In this document: in pieces, positions 27,910 to 39,009 of the stretch
Position numbering within the stretch: the stretch's first letter is position 1
Layout: each line of letters begins with the position of its first letter
NCBI RefSeq assembly: GCF_001014975.1
Contig: NZ_BBXA01000029.1
Location: 310,001 to 374,000, forward strand
Length of the DNA stretch: 64,000 nucleotides
Direction: 5' to 3'
From: Novosphingobium sp. MD-1
GTDB lineage: Bacteria; Pseudomonadota; Alphaproteobacteria; Sphingomonadales; Sphingomonadaceae
Notes under the pieces: model-generated
What the model saw: only the letters and a program-made list of their open reading frames with translations
Databases searched by the model: none
What the model was told of the DNA's origin: nothing
Position numbers and translations under genes: made by a program

Positions 27910-28214
27910 TGATCGGCATCGAACACTATGTCGTCGTCAGCTCGATCATGTTCGTGCTCGGCGTGCTCGGCATCTTCCTCAACCGCAAGAACGTCATCAT
28001 CATCCTGATGGCGATCGAGCTGATCCTGCTGTCGGTGAACCTTAACCTGGTCGCCTTCAGCGCCTTCCTGCACGACCTTGTCGGCCAGGTCTTCGCGATG
28101 TTCGTGCTGACCGTGGCGGCGGGCGAGGCGGCGATCGGCCTTGCGATCCTGGTCATCTACTTCCGTGGCCGCGGCACCATCGCCGTCGACGACGTCAACC
28201 GGATGAAGGGCTGA
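27909..28214 (+). CDS. nuoK: NADH-quinone oxidoreductase subunit K
   Basis: ND4L-like subunit with three transmembrane helices and the two conserved membrane glutamates (in [12 protein letters not shown] and [11 protein letters not shown]) used in proton transfer. 101 residues, the usual size. Coupled to nuoJ and followed after 10 bp by nuoL. Confidence 0.97.
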   Translation: MIGIEHYVVVSSIMFVLGVLGIFLNRKNVIIILMAIELILLSVNLNLVAFSAFLHDLVGQVFAMFVLTVAAGEAAIGLAILVIYFRGRGTIAVDDVNRMKG

Positions 28215-28224
28215 GTACGCGATC

Positions 28225-30288
28225 ATGTCTGCCATCCACATCATCGTCTTCCTGCCGCTGCTGGCGGCGATCATCGCCGGGCTGGGCAACAAGCAGCTGG
28301 GCAATGTTCCCGCCAAGGTGGTGACGACCGGCGCGCTGTTCATCTCGTGCGCGCTGTCGTGGCCGATTTTCCTGTCGTTCCTGTCGGGCCATGCCGAGGC
28401 GCATGTCTCGCCGGTGCTGCACTGGGTGACCTCGGGCAATCTCGATTTCGCCTGGGCGCTGCGCGTCGATACGCTGACGGCGGTCATGCTGGTGGTCATC
28501 ACCAGCGTCTCCGCGCTCGTGCACCTCTATTCGTGGGGCTACATGAGCGACGAGCCGGACCAGCCGCGCTTCTTCGCGTACCTGTCGCTGTTCACCTTCG
28601 CCATGCTGATGCTGGTGACCGCCGACAACCTGGTGCAGATGTTCTTCGGCTGGGAAGGCGTGGGCCTCGCCTCGTACCTCCTGATCGGCTTCTGGTTCCG
28701 CAAGCCCAGCGCCAACGCCGCCGCGATGAAGGCCTTCGTGGTCAACCGCGTGGGTGATCTTGGCTTCATGATGGGCATCTTCGGCACCTTCCTGGTGTTC
28801 GGCACGGTTTCCATTCCCGCGATCCTCGAAGCCGCGCCGGGCATGGCCGGATCGACGGTCGGCTTCCTCGGCCACCGTTTCGACACGATGACGGTGCTGT
28901 GCCTGCTGCTGTTCATCGGCGCGATGGGCAAATCGGCGCAGCTTGGCCTGCACACCTGGCTGCCGGACGCGATGGAAGGCCCGACCCCGGTTTCGGCGCT
29001 GATCCACGCCGCGACGATGGTCACCGCTGGCGTGTTCATGGTCTGCCGCCTTTCGCCGATGTTCGAAACCAGCCCGACGGCGCTGGGCTTCGTGACCTTC
29101 ATCGGCGCGGCGACCTGCTTCTTCGCGGCGACGATCGGCACGACGCAGACCGACATCAAGCGCGTGATCGCCTATTCCACCTGTTCGCAGCTGGGCTACA
29201 TGTTCTTCGCGGCGGGCGTCGGTGCCTATGGCGCAGCGATGTTCCACCTGTTCACGCACGCCTTCTTCAAGGCGCTGCTGTTCCTGGGCGCCGGTTCGGT
29301 GATCCACGCGATGCACCACGAACAGGACATGCGCTATTACGGCGGCCTGCGGAAGCACATCCCGATCACCTTCTGGGCGATGACGGCGGGCACGCTGGCG
29401 ATCACCGGCGTTGGCATCGTCGATGTGGTGGGCTTCGCCGGCTTCTATTCGAAGGACGCGATCCTCGAAGCCGCGTTCGCGCGCGGGACGGAGCTTTCGC
29501 ACTTCGCCTTCTTCATGGGCATCTTCGCCGCGCTGCTGACCAGCTTCTATTCCTGGCGGCTGGTGTTCCTGACCTTTTTCGGCAAGCCGCGGTGGGAACA
29601 GTCCGAACACATCCAGCACGCGGTGCACGACGCGCATGGTCATGACGATCACGGCCACGAAGGCCATGGACACGCCCATCACGGGCACGACGACCACGGG
29701 CATCATGGCCATCACAGCGATGGCACGGCCGGCTATCATCCGCATGAAAGCCCGGCGGTGATGCTCACGCCGCTTGTCATCCTGTCGATCGGCGCGATCT
29801 TCGCGGGGCTGGTGTTCAACCACGCCTTCGTCAGCGAAGGCACGGGCGAGTTCTGGAAGGGCAGCCTCGTGTTCAGCGAACACCTGATCCACGCGATGCA
29901 CCAAGTGCCGCACTGGGTGAAATGGGCGCCGTTCACGGTCATGGCCACGGGCCTGCTGATCGCCTGGTACGCCTATATCAAGAACACGAAGTTCCCGGCG
30001 GCGTTGGTCGACCAGTTCGGCTTCCTCTACCGGTTCCTTCTCAACAAGTGGTACTTCGACGAGCTTTATCACTTCATCTTCGTCCGCCCCGCGCTGTGGC
30101 TGGGACGGGTGTTCTGGAAGGTGGGCGATATCGGCATCATCGATCGCTTCGGCCCCAACGGCGCCGCCTGGGTGGTGGCTAAGGGCAGCCGCGCGGCGGT
30201 GAAGCTGCAGTCCGGGTATCTCTATAGCTACGCGCTGGTCATGCTGATCGGCCTGACGCTCGCAATCAGCTGGGTGATCGCACAATGA
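28225..30288 (+). CDS. nuoL: NADH-quinone oxidoreductase subunit L with a histidine-rich insert
   Basis: ND5-like antiporter-type proton pump at the far end of the membrane arm, with the long lateral helix at its C-terminus. Conserved: [55 protein letters not shown] and [17 protein letters not shown]. Odd feature: residues 462-507 hold 19 histidines in 46 positions, mostly HGH, HDDH and HH patterns, in a loop between transmembrane helices before the lateral-helix region. A His-rich loop here is seen in some alphaproteobacterial NuoL, but this one is long. At 687 residues it is longer than E. coli NuoL (613), partly because of that insert. The stop overlaps nuoM. Confidence 0.96.
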   Translation: MSAIHIIVFLPLLAAIIAGLGNKQLGNVPAKVVTTGALFISCALSWPIFLSFLSGHAEAHVSPVLHWVTSGNLDFAWALRVDTLTAVMLVVITSVSALVHLYSWGYMSDEPDQPRFFAYLSLFTFAMLMLVTADNLVQMFFGWEGVGLASYLLIGFWFRKPSANAAAMKAFVVNRVGDLGFMMGIFGTFLVFGTVSIPAILEAAPGMAGSTVGFLGHRFDTMTVLCLLLFIGAMGKSAQLGLHTWLPDAMEGPTPVSALIHAATMVTAGVFMVCRLSPMFETSPTALGFVTFIGAATCFFAATIGTTQTDIKRVIAYSTCSQLGYMFFAAGVGAYGAAMFHLFTHAFFKALLFLGAGSVIHAMHHEQDMRYYGGLRKHIPITFWAMTAGTLAITGVGIVDVVGFAGFYSKDAILEAAFARGTELSHFAFFMGIFAALLTSFYSWRLVFLTFFGKPRWEQSEHIQHAVHDAHGHDDHGHEGHGHAHHGHDDHGHHGHHSDGTAGYHPHESPAVMLTPLVILSIGAIFAGLVFNHAFVSEGTGEFWKGSLVFSEHLIHAMHQVPHWVKWAPFTVMATGLLIAWYAYIKNTKFPAALVDQFGFLYRFLLNKWYFDELYHFIFVRPALWLGRVFWKVGDIGIIDRFGPNGAAWVVAKGSRAAVKLQSGYLYSYALVMLIGLTLAISWVIAQ

Positions 30289-31820
30289 CCGGGTTTCCGA
30301 TCCTTTCGGTGATGTTGCTGGTGCCGCTCGTAACGGCGGTGGCCTGCCTCCTCGTCGATCGCGAACAGGCGCGCACCGTGGCGCTGGTGGGGACGCTGAT
30401 CGATTTCGTCCTTGGCATGTTGCTGTGGGCGAACTTCGATACCGGCGGCGCGCAGTGGCAGTTCACCGAACACGCCGCGCTGTTCGCGGGCTTCGAATGG
30501 AAGCTTGGCATCGACGGCATCGCGCTGATGCTGATCGCGCTGACGGTGTTCCTGATGCCGGTGTGCATCGGCGCCAGCTGGCTGTCGATCGACAAGCGCC
30601 AGGGCGAATACTATGCCGCGTTCATGCTGATGGAAACGCTGATGATCGGCGTTTTCGCGGCGCAGGACCTGTTCCTGTTCTACATCATGTTCGAAGCCGG
30701 CCTGATCCCGATGTACCTGATCATCGGCATCTGGGGCGGTGCGGAGCGCATTTACGCCAGCTACAAGTTCTTCCTCTACACGCTGCTCGGCTCGGTGCTG
30801 ATGCTGATCGCGATGTTCTGGATGGTGAACGAGGCGGGCACGACCGATATCCCGACGCTGATGGTCTACAACTTCCCGGTCCACGCGCAGACCTGGCTGT
30901 GGCTGGCCTTCTTCGCCAGCTTCGCGGTTAAGATGCCGATGTGGCCGGTCCACACCTGGCTGCCCGACGCGCACGTGCAGGCGCCAACGGGTGGCTCGGT
31001 GATCCTGGCTGGCGTACTGCTGAAGATGGGCGGTTACGGCTTCATCCGCTTCTCGCTGCCGATGTTCCCGGAAGCCTCGGCGCAGTTCGCGCCGCTGATC
31101 TGGGGCCTGTCGATGGCGGCGGTGGTCATCACCTCGCTGATCGCGCTGGTCCAGCACGACATGAAGAAGCTGATCGCCTATTCCTCGGTCGCGCACATGG
31201 CGATCGTGACGATCGGCCTGTTCGCCTTCAACGAACAGGGCCTCGAAGGCTCGATGATCGTCATGCTCAGCCACGGTCTGGTGGCGGGCGCGCTGTTCCT
31301 GTGCGTGGGCGTAATCTACGATCGCCTGCATACCCGCGAGATCGACCGTTATGGCGGCCTTGCCATCAACATGCCGAAGTACGCGCTGTTCTTCCTGCTG
31401 TTCACCATGGCCTCGATCGGCCTGCCGGGCACCAGCGGGTTCGTCGGCGAATTCCTGTCGCTGTTGGGCGTCTATCAGGCGTCGAGCTGGGTGGCGCTGA
31501 TCTGCACCACGGGCATCATCCTGGGCGCGGCCTACATGCTCTACCTCTACCGCCGCGTGGCCTTTGGCGAACAGAAGAACGCCGATGCCGCCGCGATGCC
31601 CGATCTCGATGCGCGCGAATGGGCGATGATGGTGCCGCTCGCCGCCGTGGTGCTGTGGATGGGCGTCTATCCGCAGTCGTTCCTCGATCCGATGAAGAAG
31701 GACATCGCCGCGCTCGATGCGCGCCTTGCCCAGGCACGGCCCAAGGGAGATGCCGACGTGAAGATGGGGGCGCCCAAGCCGGCCGCCGAACATGAAGCGC
31801 ACGAAGGGGAGGCGCACTGA
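30285..31820 (+). CDS. nuoM: NADH-quinone oxidoreductase subunit M
   Basis: ND4-like antiporter-type proton pump. Seen: the membrane glutamate region [57 protein letters not shown], and [19 protein letters not shown]. About fourteen transmembrane helices, 511 residues, with a charged His/Glu/Ala-rich C-terminal tail. Coupled to nuoL (ATGA) and to nuoN (TGATG). Confidence 0.97.
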   Translation: MTGFPILSVMLLVPLVTAVACLLVDREQARTVALVGTLIDFVLGMLLWANFDTGGAQWQFTEHAALFAGFEWKLGIDGIALMLIALTVFLMPVCIGASWLSIDKRQGEYYAAFMLMETLMIGVFAAQDLFLFYIMFEAGLIPMYLIIGIWGGAERIYASYKFFLYTLLGSVLMLIAMFWMVNEAGTTDIPTLMVYNFPVHAQTWLWLAFFASFAVKMPMWPVHTWLPDAHVQAPTGGSVILAGVLLKMGGYGFIRFSLPMFPEASAQFAPLIWGLSMAAVVITSLIALVQHDMKKLIAYSSVAHMAIVTIGLFAFNEQGLEGSMIVMLSHGLVAGALFLCVGVIYDRLHTREIDRYGGLAINMPKYALFFLLFTMASIGLPGTSGFVGEFLSLLGVYQASSWVALICTTGIILGAAYMLYLYRRVAFGEQKNADAAAMPDLDAREWAMMVPLAAVVLWMGVYPQSFLDPMKKDIAALDARLAQARPKGDADVKMGAPKPAAEHEAHEGEAH

Positions 31821-33283
31821 TGGAACTCGTTCGCTCCCTTCTGATCGTTGCGCCGGAAGAAGTGCTCAGCATCTCCGGCCTGCTGCTCCTGCTGGTCGCC
31901 GCCTGGGGCGGTGACAAGGCGGCGCGGACGATCTCGATCCTGTCGGTCGCCGCGCTGACGGTCTGCGCGATCCTTGTCGCCCCCGCGCTGTGCGGCGGTG
32001 CGATGGGGCCGGATACCGAGGCATTCGGTGGCCAGTACAAGGCGGACGCCTTCTCGGCCTTCGCCAAGCTGCTGGTCTATGCCGGCGCCGGCGTCACGCT
32101 GATCGTCGCGCCCGCGTTCTTCGACCGGGTCCGCGCGATGCGGGCGGAATTCCCGTTGCTGGTGCTGTTCGCGGCGCTGGGCATGGGCATGATGGTTTCG
32201 GCGGGCGATCTGCTGACGCTCTACATCGGCCTCGAACTCAACAGCCTTGCCTCCTACGTCCTGGCCGCGTTCCTGCGCACCGATGATCGTTCGGCGGAAT
32301 CGGGCCTGAAGTATTTCGTGCTCGGCTCGCTCGCCAGCGGCATCCTGCTGTTCGGCATGAGCTTGACCTATGGCTTCACCGGCACGACCAGCTTCGAAGG
32401 CATCCGCCTGGCCCTGTCGGGCTCGCTGTCGACCGGCGCTACGTTCGGCATCGTGTTCGTGCTGGCCGGCCTGGCCTTCAAGATCAGCGCGGCGCCGTTC
32501 CACATGTGGACGCCGGACGTCTACGAAGGCGCGCCGACGCCGGTGACGACGTTCTTCGCCACCGCGCCCAAGGCGGCGGCGCTGGCGCTGCTGATGCGCG
32601 TCAGCCTCGAAGCGTTTGGCTCGCAGCCGGGGGCGTGGCAGCAGATCGTGATCTTCGCGTCGCTGCTGTCGATCGTGATCGGCGCGCTGGGCGCGATCGG
32701 GCAGGCGAACATCAAGCGCCTGATGGCCTATTCCTCGATCAACAACGTCGGCTTCATGCTGATCGGCCTTGCGGCGGCGACGCCCAAGGGCGCGTCCGCC
32801 ATGCTGGTCTATCTCGCGATCTATGTCGCGATGTCGATCGCGGGCTTCGTGGCCATCCTTTTGCTGCGCGACGAGAACGGCGATGCGGTGGAAGCCATTT
32901 CCGACCTCGCCGGCCTGTCGAAGACCCGGCCGATGCTGGCGCTGGCGCTGGCGGCGGTGATGTTCAGCCTCGCCGGCATTCCGCCGCTGTTCGGCTTCTG
33001 GGGCAAGTTCGTGGTGTTCCAGGCCGCCGTGCAGGCCAATCTCGTGGCCCTCGCGGCCATCGGCATCGCAGCCAGCGTGATCGGCGCGTTCTATTACCTC
33101 AAGGTCGTCAAGGTCATGTACTTCGACGAGGCAGCGGACCGGGTGAAGGGCGAGATCGATCTGGCGCATGGCGTGTTGCTGGCAGCGTCGGCGCTGTTCA
33201 TCTCGCCGCTGGGCTATCTGCTGACCAAGTGGATCGGGACGCTGGCCGACAACGCCGCCACGGCGCTGTTCCACGTCGCCTGA
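31820..33283 (+). CDS. nuoN: NADH-quinone oxidoreductase subunit N
   Basis: ND2-like antiporter-type proton pump, last of the fourteen complex I genes. Conserved: YIGLELNSLASYVLAAF, GLAFKISAAPFHMWTPDVYEGAPTPVTTFFATAPKAAALALL and NIKRLMAYSSINNVGFMLIGLA. About fourteen transmembrane helices; 487 residues. Followed 21 bp later by birA in the same direction, so birA, coaX and the RNase J gene probably ride on the same or a nested transcript. Confidence 0.97.
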   Translation: MELVRSLLIVAPEEVLSISGLLLLLVAAWGGDKAARTISILSVAALTVCAILVAPALCGGAMGPDTEAFGGQYKADAFSAFAKLLVYAGAGVTLIVAPAFFDRVRAMRAEFPLLVLFAALGMGMMVSAGDLLTLYIGLELNSLASYVLAAFLRTDDRSAESGLKYFVLGSLASGILLFGMSLTYGFTGTTSFEGIRLALSGSLSTGATFGIVFVLAGLAFKISAAPFHMWTPDVYEGAPTPVTTFFATAPKAAALALLMRVSLEAFGSQPGAWQQIVIFASLLSIVIGALGAIGQANIKRLMAYSSINNVGFMLIGLAAATPKGASAMLVYLAIYVAMSIAGFVAILLLRDENGDAVEAISDLAGLSKTRPMLALALAAVMFSLAGIPPLFGFWGKFVVFQAAVQANLVALAAIGIAASVIGAFYYLKVVKVMYFDEAADRVKGEIDLAHGVLLAASALFISPLGYLLTKWIGTLADNAATALFHVA

Positions 33284-33304
33284 CCGCGCGAAGGCTGTCC
33301 AGCC

Positions 33305-34036
33305 TTGATCGAAACCGTCGCTGAAATCCCCTCCACCAACGCCGCGTTGCTGGCGCGGGTGAGGGAGGGGGAAGCGGTGCCGGAAGGGCACTGGCTGGTG
33401 GCCGACCGGCAAAGCGCCGGGCGCGGGCGCGCCGGGCGCGTGTGGTCCGATGGCGCCGGCAATTTCATGGGATCGACCGCGGTGCAGTTGCGCGCGGGCG
33501 ATCCACCCGCGCAGACGCTGGCGCTGGTGGCCGGGGTCGCCGTGTTCGATGCGGTGAAGGCCTGTGCCCCCGCGATCGCCGATCTGCGGCTCAAGTGGCC
33601 CAACGATGTGCTTGTGGGCCATGCCAAGCTGGTGGGCATCCTGCTCGAACGGCAGCGCGAAGCGGTGGTGGTCGGAATCGGCGTCAATCTGGCGCAGTCC
33701 CCGCAGGTACCGGGTCGCGCCACCGCCAGTCTTGCCGCGCTGGGCTTTCCCGTGAGGCGGGATGCGTTCGCGGAGCGGCTGGCGGCGGCCTGGGCCGATG
33801 CATTGTTGCGCTGGCACCGGGGCGAATGGCCGCTGCTGCGGGGCGAATGGCTGGTGCGCGCGCATCCCGTCGGAACGCTGGTGACGGTCAAGGACCGCGA
33901 TCAGGGCGAGATCATGGGCGCGTTCGGCGGCATCGACGAGGAGGGTGTGGCGCTTCTACGCTTGGCGGACGGCTCCACCCGTGCCATCCACGCGGGCGAT
34001 ATTGAAATGGTGGGAACGGATGCTGCTCGCGATTGA
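33305..34036 (+). CDS. birA: Biotin--[acetyl-CoA-carboxylase] ligase
   Basis: Makes biotinyl-AMP and attaches biotin to the carboxyl carrier protein of acetyl-CoA carboxylase. Motifs: [11 protein letters not shown] (biotinyl-AMP loop), [18 protein letters not shown] and [11 protein letters not shown]. The E. coli N-terminal DNA-binding domain is absent, so this is a class I ligase without repressor function. It starts with TTG at 33305; 243 residues. It overlaps coaX by 17 bp. The nuo-birA-coaX order is widespread in alphaproteobacteria. Confidence 0.93.
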   Translation: MIETVAEIPSTNAALLARVREGEAVPEGHWLVADRQSAGRGRAGRVWSDGAGNFMGSTAVQLRAGDPPAQTLALVAGVAVFDAVKACAPAIADLRLKWPNDVLVGHAKLVGILLERQREAVVVGIGVNLAQSPQVPGRATASLAALGFPVRRDAFAERLAAAWADALLRWHRGEWPLLRGEWLVRAHPVGTLVTVKDRDQGEIMGAFGGIDEEGVALLRLADGSTRAIHAGDIEMVGTDAARD

Positions 34037-34799
34037 TGTAGGCAACACCAACGTTGTCTTTGCCCTCTATGCCGGACGGACGATCAAATCGCGCTGGCGC
34101 GTGGCGACCGACCCGCGCCGGACGGCGGACGAATACGCGGTCTGGCTGCTCCAGTTGATGCAGTTGCAGGGCTTCGCGGCCGATGACGTCGATCAGATCA
34201 TCGTTTCCACGGTCGTTCCGCGCGCGCTGCACAACCTGCAGGTGCTGGCTCAGAAGTACTTCCATCGCGATGCGCTGATCGCCGGGCAGCCGCCGATCGA
34301 ATGGGGCATCGATATCGACGTGGACGAGCCACGCTCGCTGGGGGCCGATCGCGCCGTGAACGCCATCGCCGCGCACGCCAAGTATCCCGGCGATCTGATC
34401 GTGGTCGATTTCGGCACGGCAACGACGTTCGACGTGGTGGATTTCAACGGTGCCTACAAGGGCGGGATCATCGCGCCGGGCATCAACCTTTCACTGGAAG
34501 CGCTGGTCAATGCCGCCGCCAAGCTGCCGCGCATCGCCATCGCGCCGCCTAGCCGCACCAACAGTGTGATCGGGCGCAATACCGAGGATCAGATGCAGAT
34601 CGGCGTGTTCTGGGGCTACGTTTCGCTGATGGAAGGGCTGATAGCACGAATGCGGGCGGAAGTGGGCCGGCCGGCCAAGGTGATCGCGACCGGCGGCCTT
34701 GCCGTGCTGTTCGGGGATCACACCACGATCTTCGATCATGTGGATACCGATCTGACGCTGGACGGTCTCGCGATCCTTGCGGAGCGTGCTCCCTCGTGA
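34020..34799 (+). CDS. coaX: Type III pantothenate kinase
   Basis: First step of coenzyme A synthesis: phosphorylation of pantothenate, by the feedback-resistant type III enzyme. The ATPase-fold start [19 protein letters not shown] holds the phosphate loop. [17 protein letters not shown] and [14 protein letters not shown] hold the catalytic aspartates, followed by [15 protein letters not shown]. From ATG 34020, 259 residues. It overlaps birA at its start and the RNase J start at its end (GTGA). Confidence 0.95.
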   Translation: MLLAIDVGNTNVVFALYAGRTIKSRWRVATDPRRTADEYAVWLLQLMQLQGFAADDVDQIIVSTVVPRALHNLQVLAQKYFHRDALIAGQPPIEWGIDIDVDEPRSLGADRAVNAIAAHAKYPGDLIVVDFGTATTFDVVDFNGAYKGGIIAPGINLSLEALVNAAAKLPRIAIAPPSRTNSVIGRNTEDQMQIGVFWGYVSLMEGLIARMRAEVGRPAKVIATGGLAVLFGDHTTIFDHVDTDLTLDGLAILAERAPS

Positions 34800-36448
34800 A
34801 GCCAGGAAAGGAACTGCTTTTCCTCGCCCTGGGTGGTTCGGGCGAGATCGGGATGAACGTCAACCTCTACGGGTGCGACGGCAAGTGGCTGATGGTCGAT
34901 CTGGGGATGACCTTCGCCGACCCCTATTATCCCGGTGTGGATCTGGTTTTCGCCGATCTCGAGTTCATCGAGGAGCAGCGCGAAAACCTGCTGGGCGTGG
35001 TGCTGACCCACGCGCACGAGGATCACATCGGCGCGGTGCCCTATTTCGCGCAGGAACTGGGCGTGCCGCTCTTTGCCACGCCGTTCACCGCGCGGCTCGT
35101 CAACGAAAAGCTGGTCGAGGCGGGCATCGACGCGGACATCGAACTGAATGTCATTCCCAACGAGGGAGCGTTCTCGCTGGGGCCGTTCGATATCCGGTAT
35201 GTGCCGCTGGCGCACTCGATCGCCGAAGGCAACGCGCTGCTGATCGACACGCCTTACGGCCGCGTGTTCCACACCGGTGACTGGAAGCTGGACGACGAAC
35301 CGCGCATCGGTACGCCGGCGACCGAGGAGGAACTGACCGCGATCGGCGACGAGGGCGTGCTGGCGCTGGTGTGCGATTCGACCAACGTGTTCAACCCGGC
35401 CGCATCCGGTTCCGAAGGCGCGGTGCGCGCCGGCCTGCTGGAGACGGTCAGCCGCCAGCGCGGGCGGCGCGTGGTGGTGACGACGTTCGCTTCCAACGTG
35501 GCGCGGCTGCAGACGCTGGCCGAAGTGGCGCAGGCGACCGGGCGGCAGCTTTGCGTGGCCGGGCGATCGCTGGACCGGATCATCTCGGTGGCGCAGGCTT
35601 CGGGCTATCTCGAGGACTTCCCCGAAACGGTTAGCATGGACCGGGCCATGGACCTGCCGCGTGGCGAGATCATGGTGCTGGCGACAGGGGGGCAGGGCGA
35701 ACCGCGCGCCGCGCTGGCGCGCATCGCCGCCGAACAGCACCCGATCCGTCTGGAGGAAGGCGATGTCGTGCTGTTCTCCAGCCGGCAGATACCGGGCAAC
35801 GAACTGGCCATCGGCCGCGTGCAGAACGCGCTGGTGGGGCGCGGCGTGCGCATCGTGACCGACCGCCAGAGCATGATCCACGTTTCCGGCCATCCGGGGC
35901 GGCCCGAACTCGTCGCGCTCTATGACTGGCTGCGGCCGGAGATCCTCGTGCCAGTCCATGGCGAGATACGCCACATGGCGGAGCAGGCCCGGCTGGGGCT
36001 GGACGAGGGCATCCCGAAGGCGATCTTGCAGAAGAACGGCGATCTGCTGCGGCTGGCGCCCGACGGGCCGGTGAAGCTGACCGAGGTGCGCGCCGGGCGG
36101 CTCGTGCTGGATGGCGACATCATCGCGCCGGCGGATGGCGAGGCCATGGCAGCGCGGCGCAAGCTGGGGCTGAACGGGCTGGTTTCGGTGGCGCTGGCGG
36201 TGACGCCCGAGGGCCGGCTGGCCTCATCGGTCGATATCGGTAGCATCGGTTTGCCGCTGGACGAGGACATGGACCAGTTCGTGCAGGAAGCGCAGGCGGA
36301 CGCCGCGCAGGCGGTCAAGGATCTGAAGGGCGATCGCAAGCGCGACCGGCTGGCGGTTGCCGAAACGGTGCGGCTGGCGGTAAGGCGGGCGGCGCAGCGC
36401 TGGTCCGGCAAGAAGCCGGTCGTCCAGGTCCTGCTGCGGGAAGGATAG
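34796..36448 (+). CDS. rnj: Ribonuclease J
   Basis: Metallo-beta-lactamase/beta-CASP ribonuclease with 5'-exonuclease and endonuclease activity in RNA maturation and decay. The zinc motif is THAHEDHIG (His72, His74, Asp76, His77); further ligands are in [10 protein letters not shown] and in the C-terminal [13 protein letters not shown] 34796 overlaps the coaX stop. 550 residues. With rne also in this window, the cell appears to have both decay nucleases, as many alphaproteobacteria do. Confidence 0.94.
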   Translation: MKPGKELLFLALGGSGEIGMNVNLYGCDGKWLMVDLGMTFADPYYPGVDLVFADLEFIEEQRENLLGVVLTHAHEDHIGAVPYFAQELGVPLFATPFTARLVNEKLVEAGIDADIELNVIPNEGAFSLGPFDIRYVPLAHSIAEGNALLIDTPYGRVFHTGDWKLDDEPRIGTPATEEELTAIGDEGVLALVCDSTNVFNPAASGSEGAVRAGLLETVSRQRGRRVVVTTFASNVARLQTLAEVAQATGRQLCVAGRSLDRIISVAQASGYLEDFPETVSMDRAMDLPRGEIMVLATGGQGEPRAALARIAAEQHPIRLEEGDVVLFSSRQIPGNELAIGRVQNALVGRGVRIVTDRQSMIHVSGHPGRPELVALYDWLRPEILVPVHGEIRHMAEQARLGLDEGIPKAILQKNGDLLRLAPDGPVKLTEVRAGRLVLDGDIIAPADGEAMAARRKLGLNGLVSVALAVTPEGRLASSVDIGSIGLPLDEDMDQFVQEAQADAAQAVKDLKGDRKRDRLAVAETVRLAVRRAAQRWSGKKPVVQVLLREG

Positions 36449-36455
36449 GCCTGCC

Positions 36456-36728
36456 GTGCGCTGGACGTCGATCGTTGCGATCTATTCGCTGTTCTGGGTG
36501 TTCGCTGCCTTCCTGGTGATGCCGTTCGGCATCCGCACGCACGACGAACTGGGGCTGGGCAAGGTGGACGGGCAGGCGCACAGCGCGCCCGGCAATTTCC
36601 GGCCCAAGCGGGTGGCGATCCGCGCCACCATCCTGGCGGCGATCCTGTTCGGGCTGTACTACGCGAACTACGTCAATCAGTGGGTCACCATCGACGATCT
36701 CGACTACGCCCGCAAACTGGGTGTCTGA
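36456..36728 (+). CDS. DUF1467 family small membrane protein
   Basis: 90 residues from GTG 36456, with two hydrophobic segments (VAIYSLFWVFAAFLVMPFG and IRATILAAILFGLYYANYV) flanking a polar loop with GIRTHDELGLGKVDGQAHSAP. I recognise it as the DUF1467 family, a common neighbour of the RNase J gene in alphaproteobacteria. Function unknown. It ends 6 bp from the converging phoB gene, with no visible terminator. Confidence 0.87.
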   Translation: MRWTSIVAIYSLFWVFAAFLVMPFGIRTHDELGLGKVDGQAHSAPGNFRPKRVAIRATILAAILFGLYYANYVNQWVTIDDLDYARKLGV

Positions 36729-36734
36729 CCGGGT

Positions 36735-37424
36735 TTAGGCGCCTTCCAGCGCGTAGCCCGCGGAACGCACCGTGCGTACCGGATCGGCCGCTCCGGGGAG
36801 CGCGATCGCCTGGCGCAGACGGCGGATGTGAACGTCCACCGTGCGCAGTTCGATGTCGCTGCCGCTGCCCCACACCGCATCGAGCAGTTGCCCGCGCGAA
36901 AAGACGCGGCCGGGGTGTTCCATGAAGTGGCGCAGCAGGCGGAATTCGGTGGGGCCGATCTTTATCGCCTGCCCGCGCCGCATGACGCGATGGGCCGTGG
37001 GATCGAGCGAAAGATCGCCCACGGTGATGGTCTCTCCGGCCAGTGCCGGGCGCACGCGGCGCAGCACGGCGCCCACGCGGGCAATCAGTTCGCGCGGCGA
37101 GAACGGCTTGGTGACATAATCGTCAGCGCCGGTTTCCAGCCCGCGCACGCGGTCGTCCTCATCGCTGCGGGCGGTGAGCATGATGATCGGCACATGCGCC
37201 GTGCTCTTGTTGCGGCGCAGGCGGCGGCAGACCTCGATCCCGCTGGTGCCGCCGATCATCCAGTCCAGCAGGACCAGATCCGGCGTATCCTCGGCAGCGA
37301 GAAGCAGGGCCTCGTCGCCATCGTCGGTGGTGCGCACGTCGTATCCTTCGCCACGAAACCGGTATTCGACCAGTTCGGCAAGCGCGGTATCGTCTTCAAC
37401 CAGAAGCAGTTTCGGGGCAGACAC
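36735..37424 (-). CDS. phoB: Phosphate regulon response regulator PhoB
   Basis: OmpR-type two-component transcription factor that binds PHO boxes when phosphorylated by PhoR. Receiver domain: acidic pair Glu10/Asp11, phospho-acceptor Asp54 (LLDWMIGG), Lys106 (VTKPFSP). Winged-helix domain from about residue 130, ending VDVHIRRLRQAI and VRTVRSAGYALE. 229 residues. It is the last gene of the phoR-pst-phoU-phoB run, 74 bp after phoU. This placement, more than similarity alone, supports PhoB over another OmpR-type regulator. Confidence 0.94.
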   Translation of the reverse strand: MSAPKLLLVEDDTALAELVEYRFRGEGYDVRTTDDGDEALLLAAEDTPDLVLLDWMIGGTSGIEVCRRLRRNKSTAHVPIIMLTARSDEDDRVRGLETGADDYVTKPFSPRELIARVGAVLRRVRPALAGETITVGDLSLDPTAHRVMRRGQAIKIGPTEFRLLRHFMEHPGRVFSRGQLLDAVWGSGSDIELRTVDVHIRRLRQAIALPGAADPVRTVRSAGYALEGA

Positions 37425-37498
37425 GGCGAACCTCCATGACAGGCAGGTTGCGAAAGCACGACTAATGTTACGGTGTCATTACGTCAGGCCGGATTACC

Positions 37499-38185
37499 TC
37501 AGGCAGGCGGAATCACATCCTCGCGTTCGGGCAGGTAGGCGCCGGTGGCGGCGTAGTGGACCATTTCGGCGATATTGGTCGCGTGATCGCCGATCCGTTC
37601 GATGTTGCGCGCCACGAACAGCAGTTGCGCCACGCTGGTGATGGTGGCGGGATTTTCGACCATGAACGACACGAAATTGCGGAACACGCTGTCATAGAAG
37701 GCATCGACCGTGGCATCGCGCGCGACGATCTCCGCCGCGGCCACCGGATCGCGCGCGGCGAAGGCGGTCAGCACATCATGCACCATTTCCGCCGCCAGTT
37801 CGTTCATCGCGGGCAGCAGCGTCAGCGGTTCGAAGCGCTTGCGGCCCTCGATGTGGCCGACGCGCTTGGCGATGTTCTTGGCATAATCGCCGATGCGCTC
37901 GATCACCCCGGCGATCTTCAGCGCGGCGACCACTTCGCGCAGATCGTCGGCCATCGGCGCGCGCAGGGCGAGAACGCGGATCGAAAGGCGGTCGACTTCC
38001 GCCTCGAGCTGGTCGATCCGCTTGTCGCGGGCGATCACGGTATTGGCGAGTTCCTGATCGCCCCGGACCAGCGCGTCCATCGCTTCGCCCACCGAAAGTT
38101 CCGCCAGGCCGCCCATTTCCGCAACCAGGCCGCGCAGGCGGGTGATGTCCTCATCGAATGCCTTGACGGTATGTTCTGCCACCAT
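37499..38185 (-). CDS. phoU: Phosphate signalling protein PhoU
   Basis: Negative regulator linking the Pst transporter to PhoR. All-helical duplicated domain with the metal-cluster motifs in repeat one (VIERIGDYAKNIAKR) and repeat two (NIERIGDHATNIAEM). 228 residues. Four bases separate it from pstB upstream. Confidence 0.96.
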   Translation of the reverse strand: MVAEHTVKAFDEDITRLRGLVAEMGGLAELSVGEAMDALVRGDQELANTVIARDKRIDQLEAEVDRLSIRVLALRAPMADDLREVVAALKIAGVIERIGDYAKNIAKRVGHIEGRKRFEPLTLLPAMNELAAEMVHDVLTAFAARDPVAAAEIVARDATVDAFYDSVFRNFVSFMVENPATITSVAQLLFVARNIERIGDHATNIAEMVHYAATGAYLPEREDVIPPA

Positions 38186-38189
38186 CGTC

Positions 38190-39008
38190 CTATCCGTAGC
38201 GCCCGGTTATGTAGTCCTTCGTCCGTTCCTCACGCGGGTTCGTGAAGATGTCGGAGGTTTTCCCGTACTCCACGATCCTGCCAAGGTGGAAGAACGCGGT
38301 GCGCTGGGATACGCGGGCGGCCTGTTGCATCGAGTGTGTCACAATCACGATCGCATAGCGACCGCGCAGTTCGTCGATCAGTTCCTCGATGCGGGCGGTG
38401 GCGATGGGGTCGAGCGCGGAGCACGGCTCGTCCATCAGGATCACTTCGGGATCGACGGCGATGGCGCGGGCGATGCACAGGCGCTGTTGCTGGCCGCCCG
38501 ATAGCGCGGTGCCGCTGTCGGAGAGGCGGTCCTTAACCTCGTCCCACAGGCCGGCGCGCTGGAGAGATTGTTCGACGATCGCGTCCAGTTCGGCGCGGCT
38601 GCCGGTCAATCCGTGGATGCGCGGGCCATAGGCGATGTTCTCGTAAATCGACTTGGGGAAGGGGTTGGGCTTCTGGAACACCATGCCCACGCGGGCGCGC
38701 AACTGCACCACATCCATCCTGCTGCGGTAGATGTCCTCGCCGTCGAGCAGGATCTCTCCTTCCACGCGGGCGCCGGCGATCGTGTCGTTCATCCGGTTGA
38801 GCGCGCGCAGGAACGTGGACTTGCCGCAGCCCGAAGGGCCGATGAACGCGGTGACATAGCGCTGGGGGATGTCGATCGAGACCTGATCGATCGCGCACTT
38901 GTCGCCATAGAACACGGAGACGTCGCGCGCGCGCATCTTGGGCACCGCCTCGTCCCCGCCATCGGCTTTGGCGGCGCGCGGATCGGCGCTGATGGGCTGA
39001 GTATTCAT
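38190..39008 (-). CDS. pstB: Phosphate ABC transporter ATP-binding protein
   Basis: ATPase driving high-affinity phosphate uptake. Walker [10 protein letters not shown] (about 57-65), Q-loop [11 protein letters not shown], signature LSGGQQQRL, Walker [14 protein letters not shown] and the switch His in VTHSM. From ATG 39008 (one base after the pstA stop, with GGTGG upstream) it has 272 residues, including a short non-conserved N-terminus. A longer frame to 39050 would overlap pstA. Confidence 0.97.
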   Translation of the reverse strand: MNTQPISADPRAAKADGGDEAVPKMRARDVSVFYGDKCAIDQVSIDIPQRYVTAFIGPSGCGKSTFLRALNRMNDTIAGARVEGEILLDGEDIYRSRMDVVQLRARVGMVFQKPNPFPKSIYENIAYGPRIHGLTGSRAELDAIVEQSLQRAGLWDEVKDRLSDSGTALSGGQQQRLCIARAIAVDPEVILMDEPCSALDPIATARIEELIDELRGRYAIVIVTHSMQQAARVSQRTAFFHLGRIVEYGKTSDIFTNPREERTKDYITGRYG

Positions 39009-39009
39009 G

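Noticed and set aside
37468..37486. Direct TTACG repeats 11 bp apart before phoB, considered as a PHO box
   Set aside because: Period is right, but the heptamers do not match CTGTCAT on either strand beyond one half-site.
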